From the NCBI GenBank assembly GCA_934045075.1, contig OW203724.1, forward strand, positions 1,542,501 to 1,606,500: DNA of 64,000 nt, written 5' to 3'. Under the pieces are notes generated by a model that saw only the letters and a program-made list of their open reading frames with translations, ran no database searches and was not told where the DNA came from. Source of the stretch: Yponomeuta sedellus. Lineage: Eukaryota; Arthropoda; Insecta; Lepidoptera; Yponomeutidae. The translations under genes and the position numbers were made by a program. This document shows, piece after piece, positions 46,490 through 59,000 of the stretch; positions within the stretch are counted from its first letter, which is position 1, and every line of letters starts with the position of its first letter.

Positions 46490-46600
46490 TTTATTGCACA
46501 ACCAGAAAAATATTACAACCATGATTCTTAAATCTAAGTTATGTTATCTTATCGCTAAGAGCGATCTCTTTCAGACAACCTTTGGATGGAGTGGATTGCA
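46490..46600 (-). mobile_element. LINE 3' tail
   Basis: On the minus strand CTGGTTGTGCAATAAAGTG precedes a (TATC)-type run. It matches the relic into which the BEL/Pao element inserted (55613-55687). Confidence 0.5.
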
Positions 46601-46710
46601 TGAAGAATATAGTCGGTACGTGGTGCATGTACATAAATAATTAAATCGAAAATATATTGATAACAAACAGCAAAAGAGTGCGAGAATATAATTACTTATG
46701 TACAAATATT

Positions 46711-46848
46711 TAAATAATAATATACATAAATACCTAAAAATAAATACATATACAATTAAATACATATAGGTAAGCAACATAATTATACTTAAATAATAAT
46801 ATACATAAATACCTAAAAATTAATACTTATACAATTAAATACATATAA
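46711..46848 (+). repeat. Direct repeat, 79-bp period
   Basis: AAATAATAATATACATAAAT ... ACAATTAAATACATATA is present twice (46711-46769 and 46790-46848). Confidence 0.75.
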
Positions 46849-46899
46849 GCCACAGTTTTCCAGTTTATCCAGTGAGATAGTGGGATTTCACCAATGCCT

Positions 46900-47280
46900 T
46901 AAAACAAGCCAAGCACTTCGCTTTTCTCATTTTCACTATATTACATTAGGATAATGATATTTTATTATTTTTGTCAATAATATTTTCCTTCCAAAACTTA
47001 ACACATTTTTCAAAAAGATCATCACAATATTCTTTATTATAAACTACTTCATGCACATCAACATACCTTGAGGTTTCAAAGTCAACGTGTCCAATACAAA
47101 TTGGGGCTTTTCTTTTTCCGGTAATTTCCATTTGTGTTTGTAGATACATAATATTGGGCATAATATTTTAGGACTATAATACGTAATAAAAGTGTTTGCC
47201 TTGGTTGGACAGTTTACTTCTATAACGCAGTCATCAGTAAGCCCGTCAGGCGAGGCACCTATCAGGCCACTCATTCTTTA
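46900..47280 (-). pseudogene. YqaJ-type exonuclease fragment, frameshifted
   Basis: On the minus strand GLIGASPDGLTDDCVIEVNCP is the YqaJ / lambda-exonuclease signature (G-SPDG ... E-x-K-CP). A frameshift follows near 47160, after which the protein continues as MYLQTQMEITGKRKAPICIG and NKEYCDDLFEKCVKFWKENI. The Lys of the E-x-K active site is Asn here. Animal YqaJ proteins are often found with THAP or SWIM domains in repetitive genes. This piece probably derives from the same family as the THAP start at 45806, in opposite orientation. Confidence 0.65.
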
Positions 47281-47564
47281 AAACAAGACCAGATTCCACT
47301 ATATTTATAAAGTGTATCTTCGCGACTTCCTTTATGACATCCTTTTCGTAGCACAACACAGATAAGTAATATTCGCATATCGAGTCGATGAATGAAAACG
47401 TTCCCTTTCATTATGTTCGTGCAATAGCCTAACAAAGGTGGAATATGCAGAAATGTAGTGTCTAATTGTCAAAATTCAGGAGATTTTACTCAATTCTACA
47501 AATAAAACAGTAGATCAGGAGACAGCGCTTACAATCAAAAAATCTCCTGATAAATTGGTAGCGG

Positions 47565-47768
47565 CCAGCGCGGCGCGTTGTGACATGACGTCACAAGCGG
47601 TCATGTGACTGTTAGCGGGACTCGATATTATTCGTAACTTTGAATGCCTGTAAAATCAAAACTACTAGGTATTTTTGACTACAACAAAAACTAGTGTATT
47701 TGTATACATACAGGCTTTACTGAGACAAGCATTTCAAGCGATTTGGTATACCTAGTAACATTCTTCAT
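47565..47768 (-). repeat. Inverted partner of 45559-45805
   Basis: The minus-strand copy carries ATGAAGAATGTTAC, then TTGTGACGTCATGTCACAAC. It lies 5' of the YqaJ fragment on the same strand. Confidence 0.45.
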
Positions 47769-48133
47769 TATAGTATAAAAAACAACAGGAAAACACACTC
47801 ATAACGCACTATATAGATCAATTCAATTTTTGGTAACATGGCAACTGTCAGGGAGCTATCACGCCTGTCACTATTTAGCACAGACACAGATTAAAAATAC
47901 AGTTGACAAACACGCGTAATAAATCGATCTGTAAACGAGAATCAATTTAAAGATTTATTTTCATCAAGTTAATTGATTTTCTTAAACTGTTGACATTATG
48001 TAAATTATAATGTATTTATTTACTTTGATTAAATAAATCATCTGGTGTAAGTGTTTTTATTTAATACATTCACACTAATCGATTAAAGTAATCGATATTA
48101 TATTTTATTAGGGACATAAACATATTTTTAAAA

Positions 48134-48343
48134 TTTCTCATCTTCCAGATTGTGAATTGAGCTCATTTTTCATATTTTAACATAGAAAAATATAACGCTT
48201 TTTTTAAACCATATCTCAACTATTTACAATCAGGCCCAGAAATGCCCGTCTCCTTTCTCATCTTCCAGATTGTCAATTGAGCTCATTTTTATATTTTTTA
48301 AAATAGAAAAATATAACGCTTATTTTAAACCATATCTCAACTC
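48134..48343 (+). repeat. Direct repeat, 120-bp period
   Basis: TTTCTCATCTTCCAGATTGT ... AAACCATATCTCAACT occurs at 48134-48223 and 48254-48343 with few changes. Confidence 0.8.
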
Positions 48344-48871
48344 CTCCTTTCTACTACAAATAACGTAGGTATTTGCGAGTAATTTAGCAAAAAGGGCAAG
48401 AGTAAACAGATACATCTAGTAAAATAAAAGGGTGCGCTCCATTGTCTTGGAGACGAGCTCTACTCTATACACAGTGATTATTAATTAAAAGAGTAATCTT
48501 GTCTTCGCAAACTGGATGCTATGCTACCCGCCCGCGGCCCCCTCCCCACTGCCCCCTCCCCACTGCCTTTCAGTCGTTTCTTGTGACTGCCTGAATACTT
48601 TTAAGATTACTTCGGATGCTGAGTGTTTGGCAGATGCATGACTTTCGTAGAAAAAAATCACTTTTCGTAAAAAAAAATCTGATAATAGACGTTATATTGC
48701 TAGACAAGACATTAATACTTACTTGGTGGGTTACCGCACCTTATGCTGTACCTAATATTACTGGTTCGGAATAATATTTTTTGTATTTCGTATTGCACAC
48801 GCAATAAAACATTACATAAGCTAACCAGGAGCGCTACTATGTAAGTCCTCCGGTTAACCTTCTCCGAATTG

Positions 48872-49178
48872 TCAAATCCTACTAACATTATAAACGCAAA
48901 AGTTTGTAAGTATGGATGGCTGGATTTTTGTTACTTTGTCACGTAAAAACTACTGAATTTATGAATGAAACTTTACAATTATATAGCTTATTCATCAGAA
49001 TAACACATAGGCTACAATTTATAATGATATTGTGTGAATTGTCCAAAATATGACCTTAACCGTCAAGTAAGTAGGAAAAAATCTACCATCTGCGAGCTAT
49101 TCTGGCTTGCGCTGCCATTAATATAAGCCACTCGGAATACTAATCTTGCGCAGACGAAGTTGCGGACACCAGCTAGTT
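48872..49178 (+). mobile_element. Helitron-like non-autonomous element
   Basis: It begins TCCTACTAACATTATAAACG and ends GACGAAGTTGCGGACACCAG followed by CTAGT. Shorter 3' ends of the same kind lie at about 8000-8035 and 17580-17612, and a 5' piece at about 35222-35335. Confidence 0.6.
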
Positions 49179-49269
49179 CATACATATATACCCATGTACA
49201 TACATGCGTATGTATGTACATGGGTATATGCGTATGTATGTACATGCGTATATATGTATGAATACATAC

Positions 49270-49500
49270 GCGTGTCCACCGCAGAATGGAAATATCCAGC
49301 GTCGAGGTATTTGACCACCTCAAACGAATGTTTATAAAAACGAGGAAACCTGAGTAGGTTTCCTCACGATGTTTTCCTTCACAGTTAGCGAGTGTTATTG
49401 TTACTATACCTTAAGATATATACATAACTTAGAAAACAAAGTCCTTCTCTCAGAAAGAGAATATGGACTTAATTATACTTCGCGTGCCCACCGCGGCACG
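49270..49500 (-). mobile_element. Lepidopteran tRNA-derived SINE body, minus strand
   Basis: TTTCCTCACGATGTTTTCCT and AGTTAGCGAGTG on + mark the reversed SINE core. The 3' motif GCGTGCCCACCGC occurs at both ends, suggesting two partial copies in tandem. Confidence 0.55.
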
Positions 49501-49566
49501 GTCTTATTTATAAAAAACTATTCCCTATATAAAACCATCAGAATCTAACAGTTGTTTCTTATAGTA

Positions 49567-49707
49567 CTAAGCCCCGGTTTCTGATACACTAACAAGCCGT
49601 TAATCTACTGTTAACAGCTATCAGTTGGCCAAAGTGCATACAGAAAAAATATTTCACAGCTGTTAACAGTAGCTTAACAGATCGTTAGTGTACAAGAAAC
49701 TAGGGTT
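49567..49707. mobile_element. MITE, same family as 43303-43461
   Basis: The inverted ends CTAAGCCCCGGTTTCTGATA and GTACAAGAAACTAGGGTTAAG enclose matching CGTTAATCTACTGTTAACAG arms. No clear target duplication is visible. Confidence 0.6.
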
Positions 49708-52700
49708 AAGAGTTTTAAAGTCCAGATTCGTTTTCACAAATGCAGGACAATGTGACACCGCCAAATTCGAACTTCTTAGCCCACCACCATAATAAACTAC
49801 ATTGAAAATCAAACAACATTATTCAATATAAAGCAAATTAAAAATCTTGACACTTGACACACACGTACACACTTTTCGTTATAGTTTCCCTGGTAAAAGA
49901 TCTCAATGAAACAGATGAGGAAAGACATGAACGTGATGCCACAAGATGATTAGATATAATTTGGAATTTAGTTTCTAGACTAAGGGTTGTAATGCATTCG
50001 ACAAGTTTATAATCTATAAGACTGTGCAACGCCTTACCGGTGGGTAAGGCGTGGAGTTAATAAAATTGACATATTATCATAAAAGCTTTAAAATTATACT
50101 GAAATCTTACCTACTACAAAACAATGTGGTTAGAATAGAAGAATGATCTACAAGAATAAATTAAAAAGTGCATTTTTATAAATGTTAATAAATATTACTG
50201 AATTACTGAATCTGTAATTAATTTTAATCATAAACACATTTTAATAAATATTTTACTAATTTTATCATACAGTTAATTAAGTTAGTACCCGATTTTTTAT
50301 TTCAAATACGATTTATATTGTTAGGTATTGATTAAATGAAATGAAACACCTATAACCTACTATATTCGCCGAAATATGAAAAGCTCAGACACAATTTTAG
50401 AGTTAGATTCAGCCTCATGTCTAATCTTTGGCTGTAACACATGTGCAGCATTGGGACCAGTCTACCGTCGTGTCGGGGCGAATCCACGGCGAAGTGACAA
50501 TGGAACTGAAGAAGAAAGATAGGCGTGCCGCCCCGCCCAGCTATCACCGCCGCGTCGCGCCGGCCGCCGCCTCCCCGGTCGGTACTCGGGACTTATCTCG
50601 TAATAACAGGGAGATATAACGCAGATACGAAGCTCGCAGTATGTTACTAAGTAATAAGAGACGCCATTTTGTCTCTCATTCCCGTCGTGTAGCGCAATAA
50701 CGCCCTATTGCCTACCTACAGCGAGCGCGGCTGTCACGAGCTGATCAAAGAGCTTTCTCGCTTCGCTGTTTGCGCTTGTTACTCCACCTTTGACTATCCA
50801 CCGGGATAATGATAATTATATTGTTTGTGTCTATATCATAGTATAATACATTTTGACTGCTTTTTTGTTTTATATCTCTTGAGTGGCATAAATCTAACTC
50901 TACCGAAGTAAAAAAATCCAATAAACCCAGTACCTATTTTAGTTATCAGAATGGAATATTATGGTTGAAAATTGATTATGTGGTACTTTATGACTCAACA
51001 TTCAACTAGGGTCATGAGGGAGTGATCAATGAATATTACAACTTACCTACTGATTAAGTATTCGGTTACTAGCCGATTACCGTTTACTTAAGTAGGTAGA
51101 TACTCGGAAGAGCGAGTGTTTATCCGAAATCGAACTAAATGTATTTCAAAGAGCGCAATCCGGCCCCGTCTCGCGCGGTCACGCAGCGGAATTGAGTATC
51201 ACTCTATTATTTATAGAGCGTTCGATACGCAATACAAATTATTGTTTTCAAAGTATAACGTGAAGGGGAGCGAGTTGTTTGCAGAAGGCCCCTCCCGGGC
51301 GCCCTTCGACCCTGACCTGCTCTGCGAAAATGACATTTATACCAATGGCGTTTAGTGCTGTTCTTTTAAAGCAAATCGTTTCAGCAAAGCGCTTTTAGAT
51401 AGAAACCCGAAAGCGGGGTGCTATTAAAGCAATCTTTTGACAATTGAATTTCGGCTCGATTCAGGCATTGTTCGCAGTTAGGACGTTTTGGAACGGGCGG
51501 GCGCAACGCTGAGGGCACGGGTGTTTGCGTGCGGTAATTGATACGAAGTGACACGCTGCGGGGATGTTGCCCCAGCCCCGGGCCTCGGGACACAAGAGGA
51601 GGACTGTTGTGACATTAGCCGAAATGAAGTAGGTGTGATTTGAAGTGCCCTTTGTGGAATTATACTCGCGAATGACGCTTTTAATAAATACTAATGCATT
51701 TCCCAGCTAATGGCGAGATGAAACACGACAGGTGCGAGGGTGGACTTCATCCTGGATTTAACTAAGCTGAAAGTAGGATAATAAGAAGTTCTAATATGTT
51801 TTATGCTTGGGCCTTTGGTGTCAAGCAGATACAAGTTTAATAATGATAATAGGTAAGAATTAAATACAGTGTTTCTCGTACTAGAGTCTAATATAATATA
51901 GGTACCAATTGAAATTGTTGTTTTATCTATCGCATTAGGTATAGGCCTGTAATGATAGATGTAAACTTGTAGAAATAAATAAACAAAAAAATAAAATCTT
52001 TTTCCTGAAATGAAAAACATCCTACATACAATCTTTCACGTTTTTATTATCCCATAGTTAACAAGAAACTCTTATAGTTTCGCCATGTCTGTCTGTCTGT
52101 CTGTCCATTTGACCACAAAAAAAAATCAGGGCACTTTTCCCCAAAACCTAAATTAGGGATGCAATTTTTTTCTCGCCTGCACCATTAAAGTTCGTATCGT
52201 TGCTCAATCTACTGAACTGTATGAAAACCATTTTACGCAAAATATTAAGCTTTAGCATAGAATAGAAAACGTTCATTTGGTACCAAAACAATCAAAATAA
52301 AACCCATCATGGTTAAGCGTGTAAATTAGAGTTTACATATATTCTTGATACTAGAAACAAATATAATTAAATGGCACAAAAATGGGCTATAAAGTGCTAA
52401 TCATTGTGTGAGTTCTCGTAGTTTGTATTTATACATGTGTTTGCTTCTGTTCCATTTTCTGTTGTGTTTTTAGTATTGCATCGTTAAATCCTACTATATT
52501 CCAAGCGTTAAATTCTACTATTTACCAGTTTCTAGTTGATATTGGCAGCCTCAAAAAGCGAGATAGCCGAATTGGTTGTCAACCATTCGAAGCCAAGATA
52601 ATTATGCATTGTTTCTTTTTGAATATAAGAGACATCTGTTTGATACAATCTAGAACACCTCTTGGCGTTTTGGATTTTATCAAGCAACTTACTGTTTAGT

Positions 52701-53639
52701 TTTTATTTTAAATGCAGCTTCACTTAATATGTACCTAATATGAATAAGTTATGATTGGAACTGATAGTTATTCTTAAAAAGAAAATAAACATAATTTCAA
52801 GAATTTAGTTAATTCATACTTATTATCAGAAAGAGCTTGTGTGCAATGTAAAAAATGCTATATAAAATCTCTGGTAAAACTATTGTAAACGAGACTGCTC
52901 CCACAGTCAAACCAAGTAGGTATATTTTTATGTAGGGCCTTATTTATAACATGTAACGCGTTCTATTTTATATTAATAAATACGTACCTACATACAACCT
53001 CCGATAGGAGACGATGGATAAAGAAGAAGAACGTTTATCTCTCACAAGTGTATCTCTGCAATGCAACTACGCGCTCTGCGTCAACAGAGAGCTGAAAATT
53101 ACTTACTAATGTTTTTAACATTATCATAACGCAACAATATTGGTATACTTTTCTTTATTCATACATACCTTTTTACCTAAAATTGGCATAATACGACTCC
53201 GAATACTTGCCATGTCCTTATACTATAGTTATGACGACACAAGCGGCAGTATTCTGAAAGCAAACCCCATTTACATTTAATTGTGTATGTGTGAGTGCCT
53301 ATGGTGTTTCCCTAGTCATAGCTATTATCTATCGATATCCTCCCTATCTCCGGAAAACCAGACTGTTTCAAATCACTTGGTGACTTGACACAGTTAGCTT
53401 TCAGACTTTCTGGCCGGCCAGAGTGTGTAGCCTAGGATGTGTATGCGTAAGTGGTTTATGGATTCGGTACCACTTACAAGGTAAGAATATTCGGAATATA
53501 ATACATATATATTTTATGGGTGCAAACTAAAATAAGCATAGGCACAAGGCAATTCTAACTAAACCATCAGTACGTTCCTACGTACCATTTTGTTACATAG
53601 TTATATATTTAAAAAAATAGGTAAAACGAGATTAACTTG
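49708..53639. other. Mostly unique, repeat-poor stretch
   Basis: A LINE-like tail (ATTACTGAATTACTGAAT) lies at about 50200 and a TCTG run at 52087-52106. GC-rich patches at 50460-50600 and 51150-51650 contain no supportable exon. The frames there are short and domain-free. Confidence 0.4.
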
Positions 53640-54130
53640 CTTAACGACGTCGCGATAACCGTTCCCGATTAGACCCGTTTGATATAATTATAATATGTCT
53701 GACTGGTCTGGGTATCGCGAGTAATTAAGAATTATGCGAGTAATGCACTTTTATTACACTTACATTTTAATTGGAAATTTATTCTCTTAACGTAACTAAT
53801 AAGAGCGCACGTACATAAAGGTTGATGTGATGTCGACCGTGCAATTAGCGAAATGATCCGCCGCTGGAAAAACAGCCGCAAATGTAAAGTAAATCGACAT
53901 TAAGGTATCAAGGGCGGATCAGGCGGTCCATTAATAAATCAGTTCGCTAAAACCGTAATTGTAATCTCAAACAAGCTGGAGGGAGCGGCGTGTTTGTTCT
54001 AACAACATTATTACAATAAGTTCGGGTTGGCTTGCCGCGGCTCTCCCAGCGGGGCGGTTCGCACGCTGCGGCGGCGGGCGGCGGGCGGCGGCGCACATTT
54101 CCGAGCCAATCATCTTAACTCCGAGTGCTT
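53640..54130. other. Unique, partly GC-rich stretch; candidate non-coding regulatory DNA
   Basis: No repeat or frame was recognised. The sequence mixes homeodomain-type TAATTA/ATTAAG cores with a GC-rich end (GGCGGCGGGCGGCGGGCGGC, about 54070). Regulatory function is only an inference from its position in the presumed intron. Confidence 0.25.
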
Positions 54131-55612
54131 TAGCTTACTATTTGCTGTTTTTTTTCGCATAAGAAACGGTCTAAATTATTTGAGGTAAAAGGTCAGTACA
54201 GTGCGGCATAGGCTTGTACTGACCGACCGAAAGTGTAGGTACCGCTTAGATCAGGCAATTTCGTTTTCACATTTGGCTGGGCTTCATATATTCCAGACGT
54301 CCACTTGAAAACGCTAAACGCCATACACCTGAAGTACTCGTAATATCCTAAGTAGATGAATCATTATGTAGGGGAGTGAATATTTCACTAGATCCTATGA
54401 GATGAGATAAACTGAGAGAACAGGCGTCGGCGCGTGGCTCCGCTAGCCGGCGGCGAATAAGCACGAAACCAAATGGTACAGAGGTACACATCTTCAAGCC
54501 ATCCATCTCATCTGTCCAAATCTACAACTCATTTTAGATGTAGACCTTTTTATATGTGTCTTCTAACTTATATTATGAACGATCGGGAGCATGCTTCTTC
54601 GTCCACTCCTCCAAGGAAACCTTGTAGTTTTGCCGTGTTCGTTCGTTTGTGTGCCCGTGGCTTATCTCAGACAGGATTAGTAATTGAAAACTGTAGCATA
54701 GATATCGTATTAATCACGCTGACAAAATGGTACAATAAACCTAAAAAAACTGTTGTGTACGTAGGTAACTCTCCTACACTACAGATAATAAGAATTATTT
54801 TTTTCTTTCTCGGCTATCTCATAGTGCGGACTATATCGTAGTGTTTAATTGTAGATATGTGGGATCCGCTAGCGCAAAGTATTTTTTTTTTCTTAAGACT
54901 CGTCGTCGTATGTGTAACAATTCAGGCAATCGGGCAAATTGCACATATATTGAAGTCAAAAGGTTAGTTAAAGAAGTTAGTCGTCACATCTTATAATAAT
55001 TACTTTAGTGAAGTTGTTAGTTGTGTTAAAGTAGGTAATCAATATACGTACAATAAAATTCTACTATCAATGTATAAATGCATCCTTCACGGAACCCTAC
55101 ACAGCGCGTGGCCCAACACTAACATTGCCGATTTTTTTTAAATTAGCATCGCTGAATTCGATTATAAATTCTACACGACGAGAAGAACTGCCACCATAAT
55201 GTAAAATCATGGAGATACATACCATAGAGATTTTATGCTCGTGTATGATTGTGCTCTGTATTTTACTAAATAAATAAATACACAAGTAAAGTTGGTAAGT
55301 GACTCCGGAATGAAGTAACTAATTATATTGCATTTTTAATTATTAGAGATACCTACCTAACTTTCGTTTGATTTTGTAGTGTAAAGCTTAAGGACCTCTG
55401 TTCCTTTCGAATCTACATAGCGCCCCCCAGGCCACCTCATTCGAGTCATCTGTCGTGGCTCCCACAGCGTATCGTACACTCGACTCTACCATTAGATATA
55501 GCACTCACTCTTGTTGTGGTTTCACTTACACTTGACAATATCTGTTTTTAAGTTTCACTGGATTCGTATTTGTGCGATCAAAATTATATGAAACAACACG
55601 AAGTTCGAACAT

Positions 55613-55687
55613 AGATAGAGGACTCTTTATTGCATAACCAGAAAAAATAATACAACCATGATTTCTTGAATCTAAGTTATCGCTAAG
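55613..55687 (-). mobile_element. LINE 3' tail interrupted by the BEL/Pao element
   Basis: The sequence closely matches 46493-46560 (CTTTATTGCACAACCAGAAA and the ACAACCATGATT block). Read on the minus strand, both are a LINE-type 3' end with AATAAAG followed by a (TATC)n-like tail. The BEL/Pao element is inserted at CTAAG inside this relic. Confidence 0.55.
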
Positions 55688-55910
55688 TGTACAATCTCGT
55701 ACAAAATATCCCTTAACCAGGAGGTCGCAAAATGAAACCCTAGGTTACGAACGCAGAGAGAGAATTTAATAGTTTTCCACAGTTTATGTACAAACAAAAT
55801 TGAAACAAACCTACTACGATTCACAATACATTCAGCGCCATCTAGTGGTAAACTTACGAACTAAATAATGTACTGTAAAATATTTACAAAGTTAATATTG
55901 GCGTTGAACA
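55688..55910 (-). repeat. 3' LTR of the BEL/Pao element
   Basis: This is the downstream LTR, 223 bp, with TG...CA ends. It is flanked on the left by CTAAG (55683-55687). On the minus strand the purine-rich GGTGGGCGGAA lies directly before it. Confidence 0.95.
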
Positions 55911-56091
55911 TTCCGCCCACCAAGGACCTTGTCCTTACCGCCCACCATGAAGGAATCAAAACTATTAATTTTATGACAAATGCAAACAACATGATAGTAC
56001 TTAACTTAAGTGGAATAGCCTATAACAATGTTATACTTTTGTAGTTTAATATTCTTAACTGCTAACTACATTTAAGTATAAACGATACAAA

Positions 56092-59000
56092 TCAAGTAGT
56101 TGGTAAGGGACACAGTTTTGAAATTGGACGCCTGATCTCGGAACCCTTACAACGTAGAGTAACTACTCTGGTGATATCATCTTTGCCAGGATGCAACTGC
56201 GTGATTTTTCCCAGTAACCATTTGGCTGGAGGCAAATTGTCTTCTCTAACAACAACAACGTCGCCTACTTTAGGTTGAGTGGTTTTGCTTGCCCATTTGT
56301 ATCTATGAAAAAACTGGGTCAAGTATTCCATAGACCATCTACGCCAAAAGTTTTGCACCATACGTTGCGTCAACTGCCATCGCCGTAAACTTGTGAGATT
56401 GCAGTCTTCAAAGTTGTGGTCAGGGGCAACAACGAGTGGTTGCCCCACCAGAAAATGTCCTGGAGTCAGAGGTGTTGCCTCGTCTGGATCGGCACTAGCT
56501 CGTGACAGAGGCCTAGAGTTCAGGCACGCTTCTATTTGAGATAAGACGGTTGTTATCTCCTCAAATGTCAGAGTTGAGTCTCCAATTACTCGTTTCAGGT
56601 GATGTTTGGTGCTTTTTATACCTGCCTCCCAAAGCCCACCAAAGTTTGGAGCATGGGGAGGAATAAAATGCCAGTCAGTTCCACTATTTGCCAAACAAGC
56701 TGCAATCTCTTGTGCAACCAGTGATTTTTCACTTGATAGCAAATTCTTTAATTCCCGAGAGGCACCAACGAAATTCGTGCCATTGTCGCTCCACATGTCG
56801 CTACAATGGCCACGCCTAGCCACGAAACGTTTAAAGGCTGCCAGAAAACCCTGAGAGGTGTAATCTGAAACAGCCTCGATGTGTACGGCACGTGTTACCA
56901 TACACACGAACAAACATATATAGCCTTTGTATGAGTGATTTCCACGTCCCTTTGAGACTCTTATGTTGATCGGACCAGCGAAATCAACACCGCTTTTGAG
57001 AAATGGTTTACTTGGTGTCACTCTACAAGACGGCAACTCACCCATCAGTTGATGTTGCGGGAGAGCTGCGTGTCTGATACAGGTAACGCAATTATGCAAA
57101 TAACTTCTTATATAATTTTTAACCCGCGGAATCCAATATTTTGAGCGCACGTAATGTAGCATCAATTGAGGCCCCCCATGTAGCGTCTTCTCGTGGGAAT
57201 CAGCTACAATCAATGCAGCTAAATAGCTGTCTTGATGAATTATAACAGGATGCTTATTATGTTCTGCTAAGTCCTTTGCTTTTTGCAGTCGACCACCAAC
57301 TCTCAAGATCCCTTTGTCGTCACAAAAAGGATTTAGAGATGAGATTGTGCTTTTTTTACTCACTGCACGACTCTCCGACAGCTCCTTTACTTCCTTACCA
57401 TACCATCGAAACTGGCTTCGTCGGATGCAAGACTCTAAGGCGTCTTTTATTTCCGACGCTAACAGGTAAGCAGGTTTGTCAATCACATCTCTATGTTTCG
57501 AAGGAAGAAAGCGTCTGCAAAAGGCGATCACTCTTAAAAGCTTCCTTAAAGTAGAAAATTTCTTCATGAAATCTTCGCCATCATCGAGAGCCACACCGTG
57601 ATATGTCTTTACTACTCTCCTTTCGACATCTATGGTTTCAGGTTCTGGATTTGAATATGGTATAGGTTCTCTTTGTAACCACAATGGACCTTCCTTCCAC
57701 AGCCGATTATCGAGAAGCTCATTTGGTAGCAACCCTCTAGATGCACAATCGGCTGGGTTGTCTTTTGACTGCACGTGTGACCATTGTGAGAACTCTAAAC
57801 TGTCCAATATTTCCGAAGTGCGATTGGCGACAAACGTCTTCCATCGACTCGGATGATCTTGTAACCATGCCAACACCACGGTAGAGTCTGTCCACGCATG
57901 CAATTTGGACTTGTCAATCGCCAAAACATCAGCCACTTCAACCAACAATTTGGTCAGTAGCACGGCGCCACACAATTCCAAACGTGGAATCGATAATTGT
58001 TTGATTGGAGCTACCTTCGTTTTGGCAGTTACCAGTGAAGAATGAATGTGGCCATTCGAATCAACCACTCTGATGTAAACAGCTGCAGCATACGCGACAT
58101 TAGACGCATCACAAAAGCCGTGAAGTTCCACCAGTACATCATCATGCGTTGTCTGAAGCCACCTGGGAATTCGAAAATTAACCAGCTTCAACAATTCTTC
58201 GCGGTAAGTGTTCCATTCATTAAGAAGTTGCTGTGTTAATTGTTCATCCCACTCTAAGCCGGCAATCCACAATTTTTGTATGAATACTTTCGCTGTAATA
58301 ATACACGGAGCGATCCAGCCTAATGGATCGTACAGACGGGAGATTTCGGAAATAATTTTTCTTTTTGTTTCAGGTTCGAGCGTTGGAGTAAGCTGCACAG
58401 TGTAGAAGAACTCGTCAGTACTTCGGTTCCAGATAAGTCCTAATACTTTCGTTATCCTGTCTTCTGTTTTTATTTCCAGATCCCATCCTGTACTTTCCCT
58501 TAACCCTTCCAACAACTCTTCTTTATTGCTTGTCCATTTTTGCAACTCAAAACCTCCTTTCCTTAATAGATCCTTTAGTTGACTACAGACATTTCTTGCT
58601 TCTTTTTCAGTTTGGCAGCCCGTCAATACGTCGTCCATATAAAAGTCATTAAGCACTCTTTCAGCAGCCAATGGAAATAAATGACCTTCGTCATGAGCTG
58701 TTTGCTGCAACGCCTTGACCGCCAGGTAAGGGGCGCTTGATGTACCGAATGTCACCCTAAGAAGTCTGTAATCCTGAATTTCAGAATTAGTATCTTCCCT
58801 CCAGACAATTCTTTGGAAATCAGTGTGATCTTCCGTGACTTTGACCATACGGTACATTTTTGTTATGTCACCTGCTATGCATATCGGGTGTCTTCGCCAC
58901 CTCATCACGACTTGCCTTAAGTCTGCCTGCAAGGCAGGACCAACCATCAATGAGTCGTTCAGAGAGACACCGTTTGTTCCCTTACAAGACGCATCGAACA

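Noticed and set aside
49180..49270. CATG/TATG-rich palindromic stretch as a CRISPR-like or regulatory array
   Set aside because: It is a simple (TGTA/CATA) microsatellite with no spacer structure, in eukaryotic DNA.
50460..50600. GC-rich block as the missing goosecoid exon 3
   Set aside because: No frame encodes W-F-K-N-R-R-A-K, and no TGGTTYAA sequence is present.
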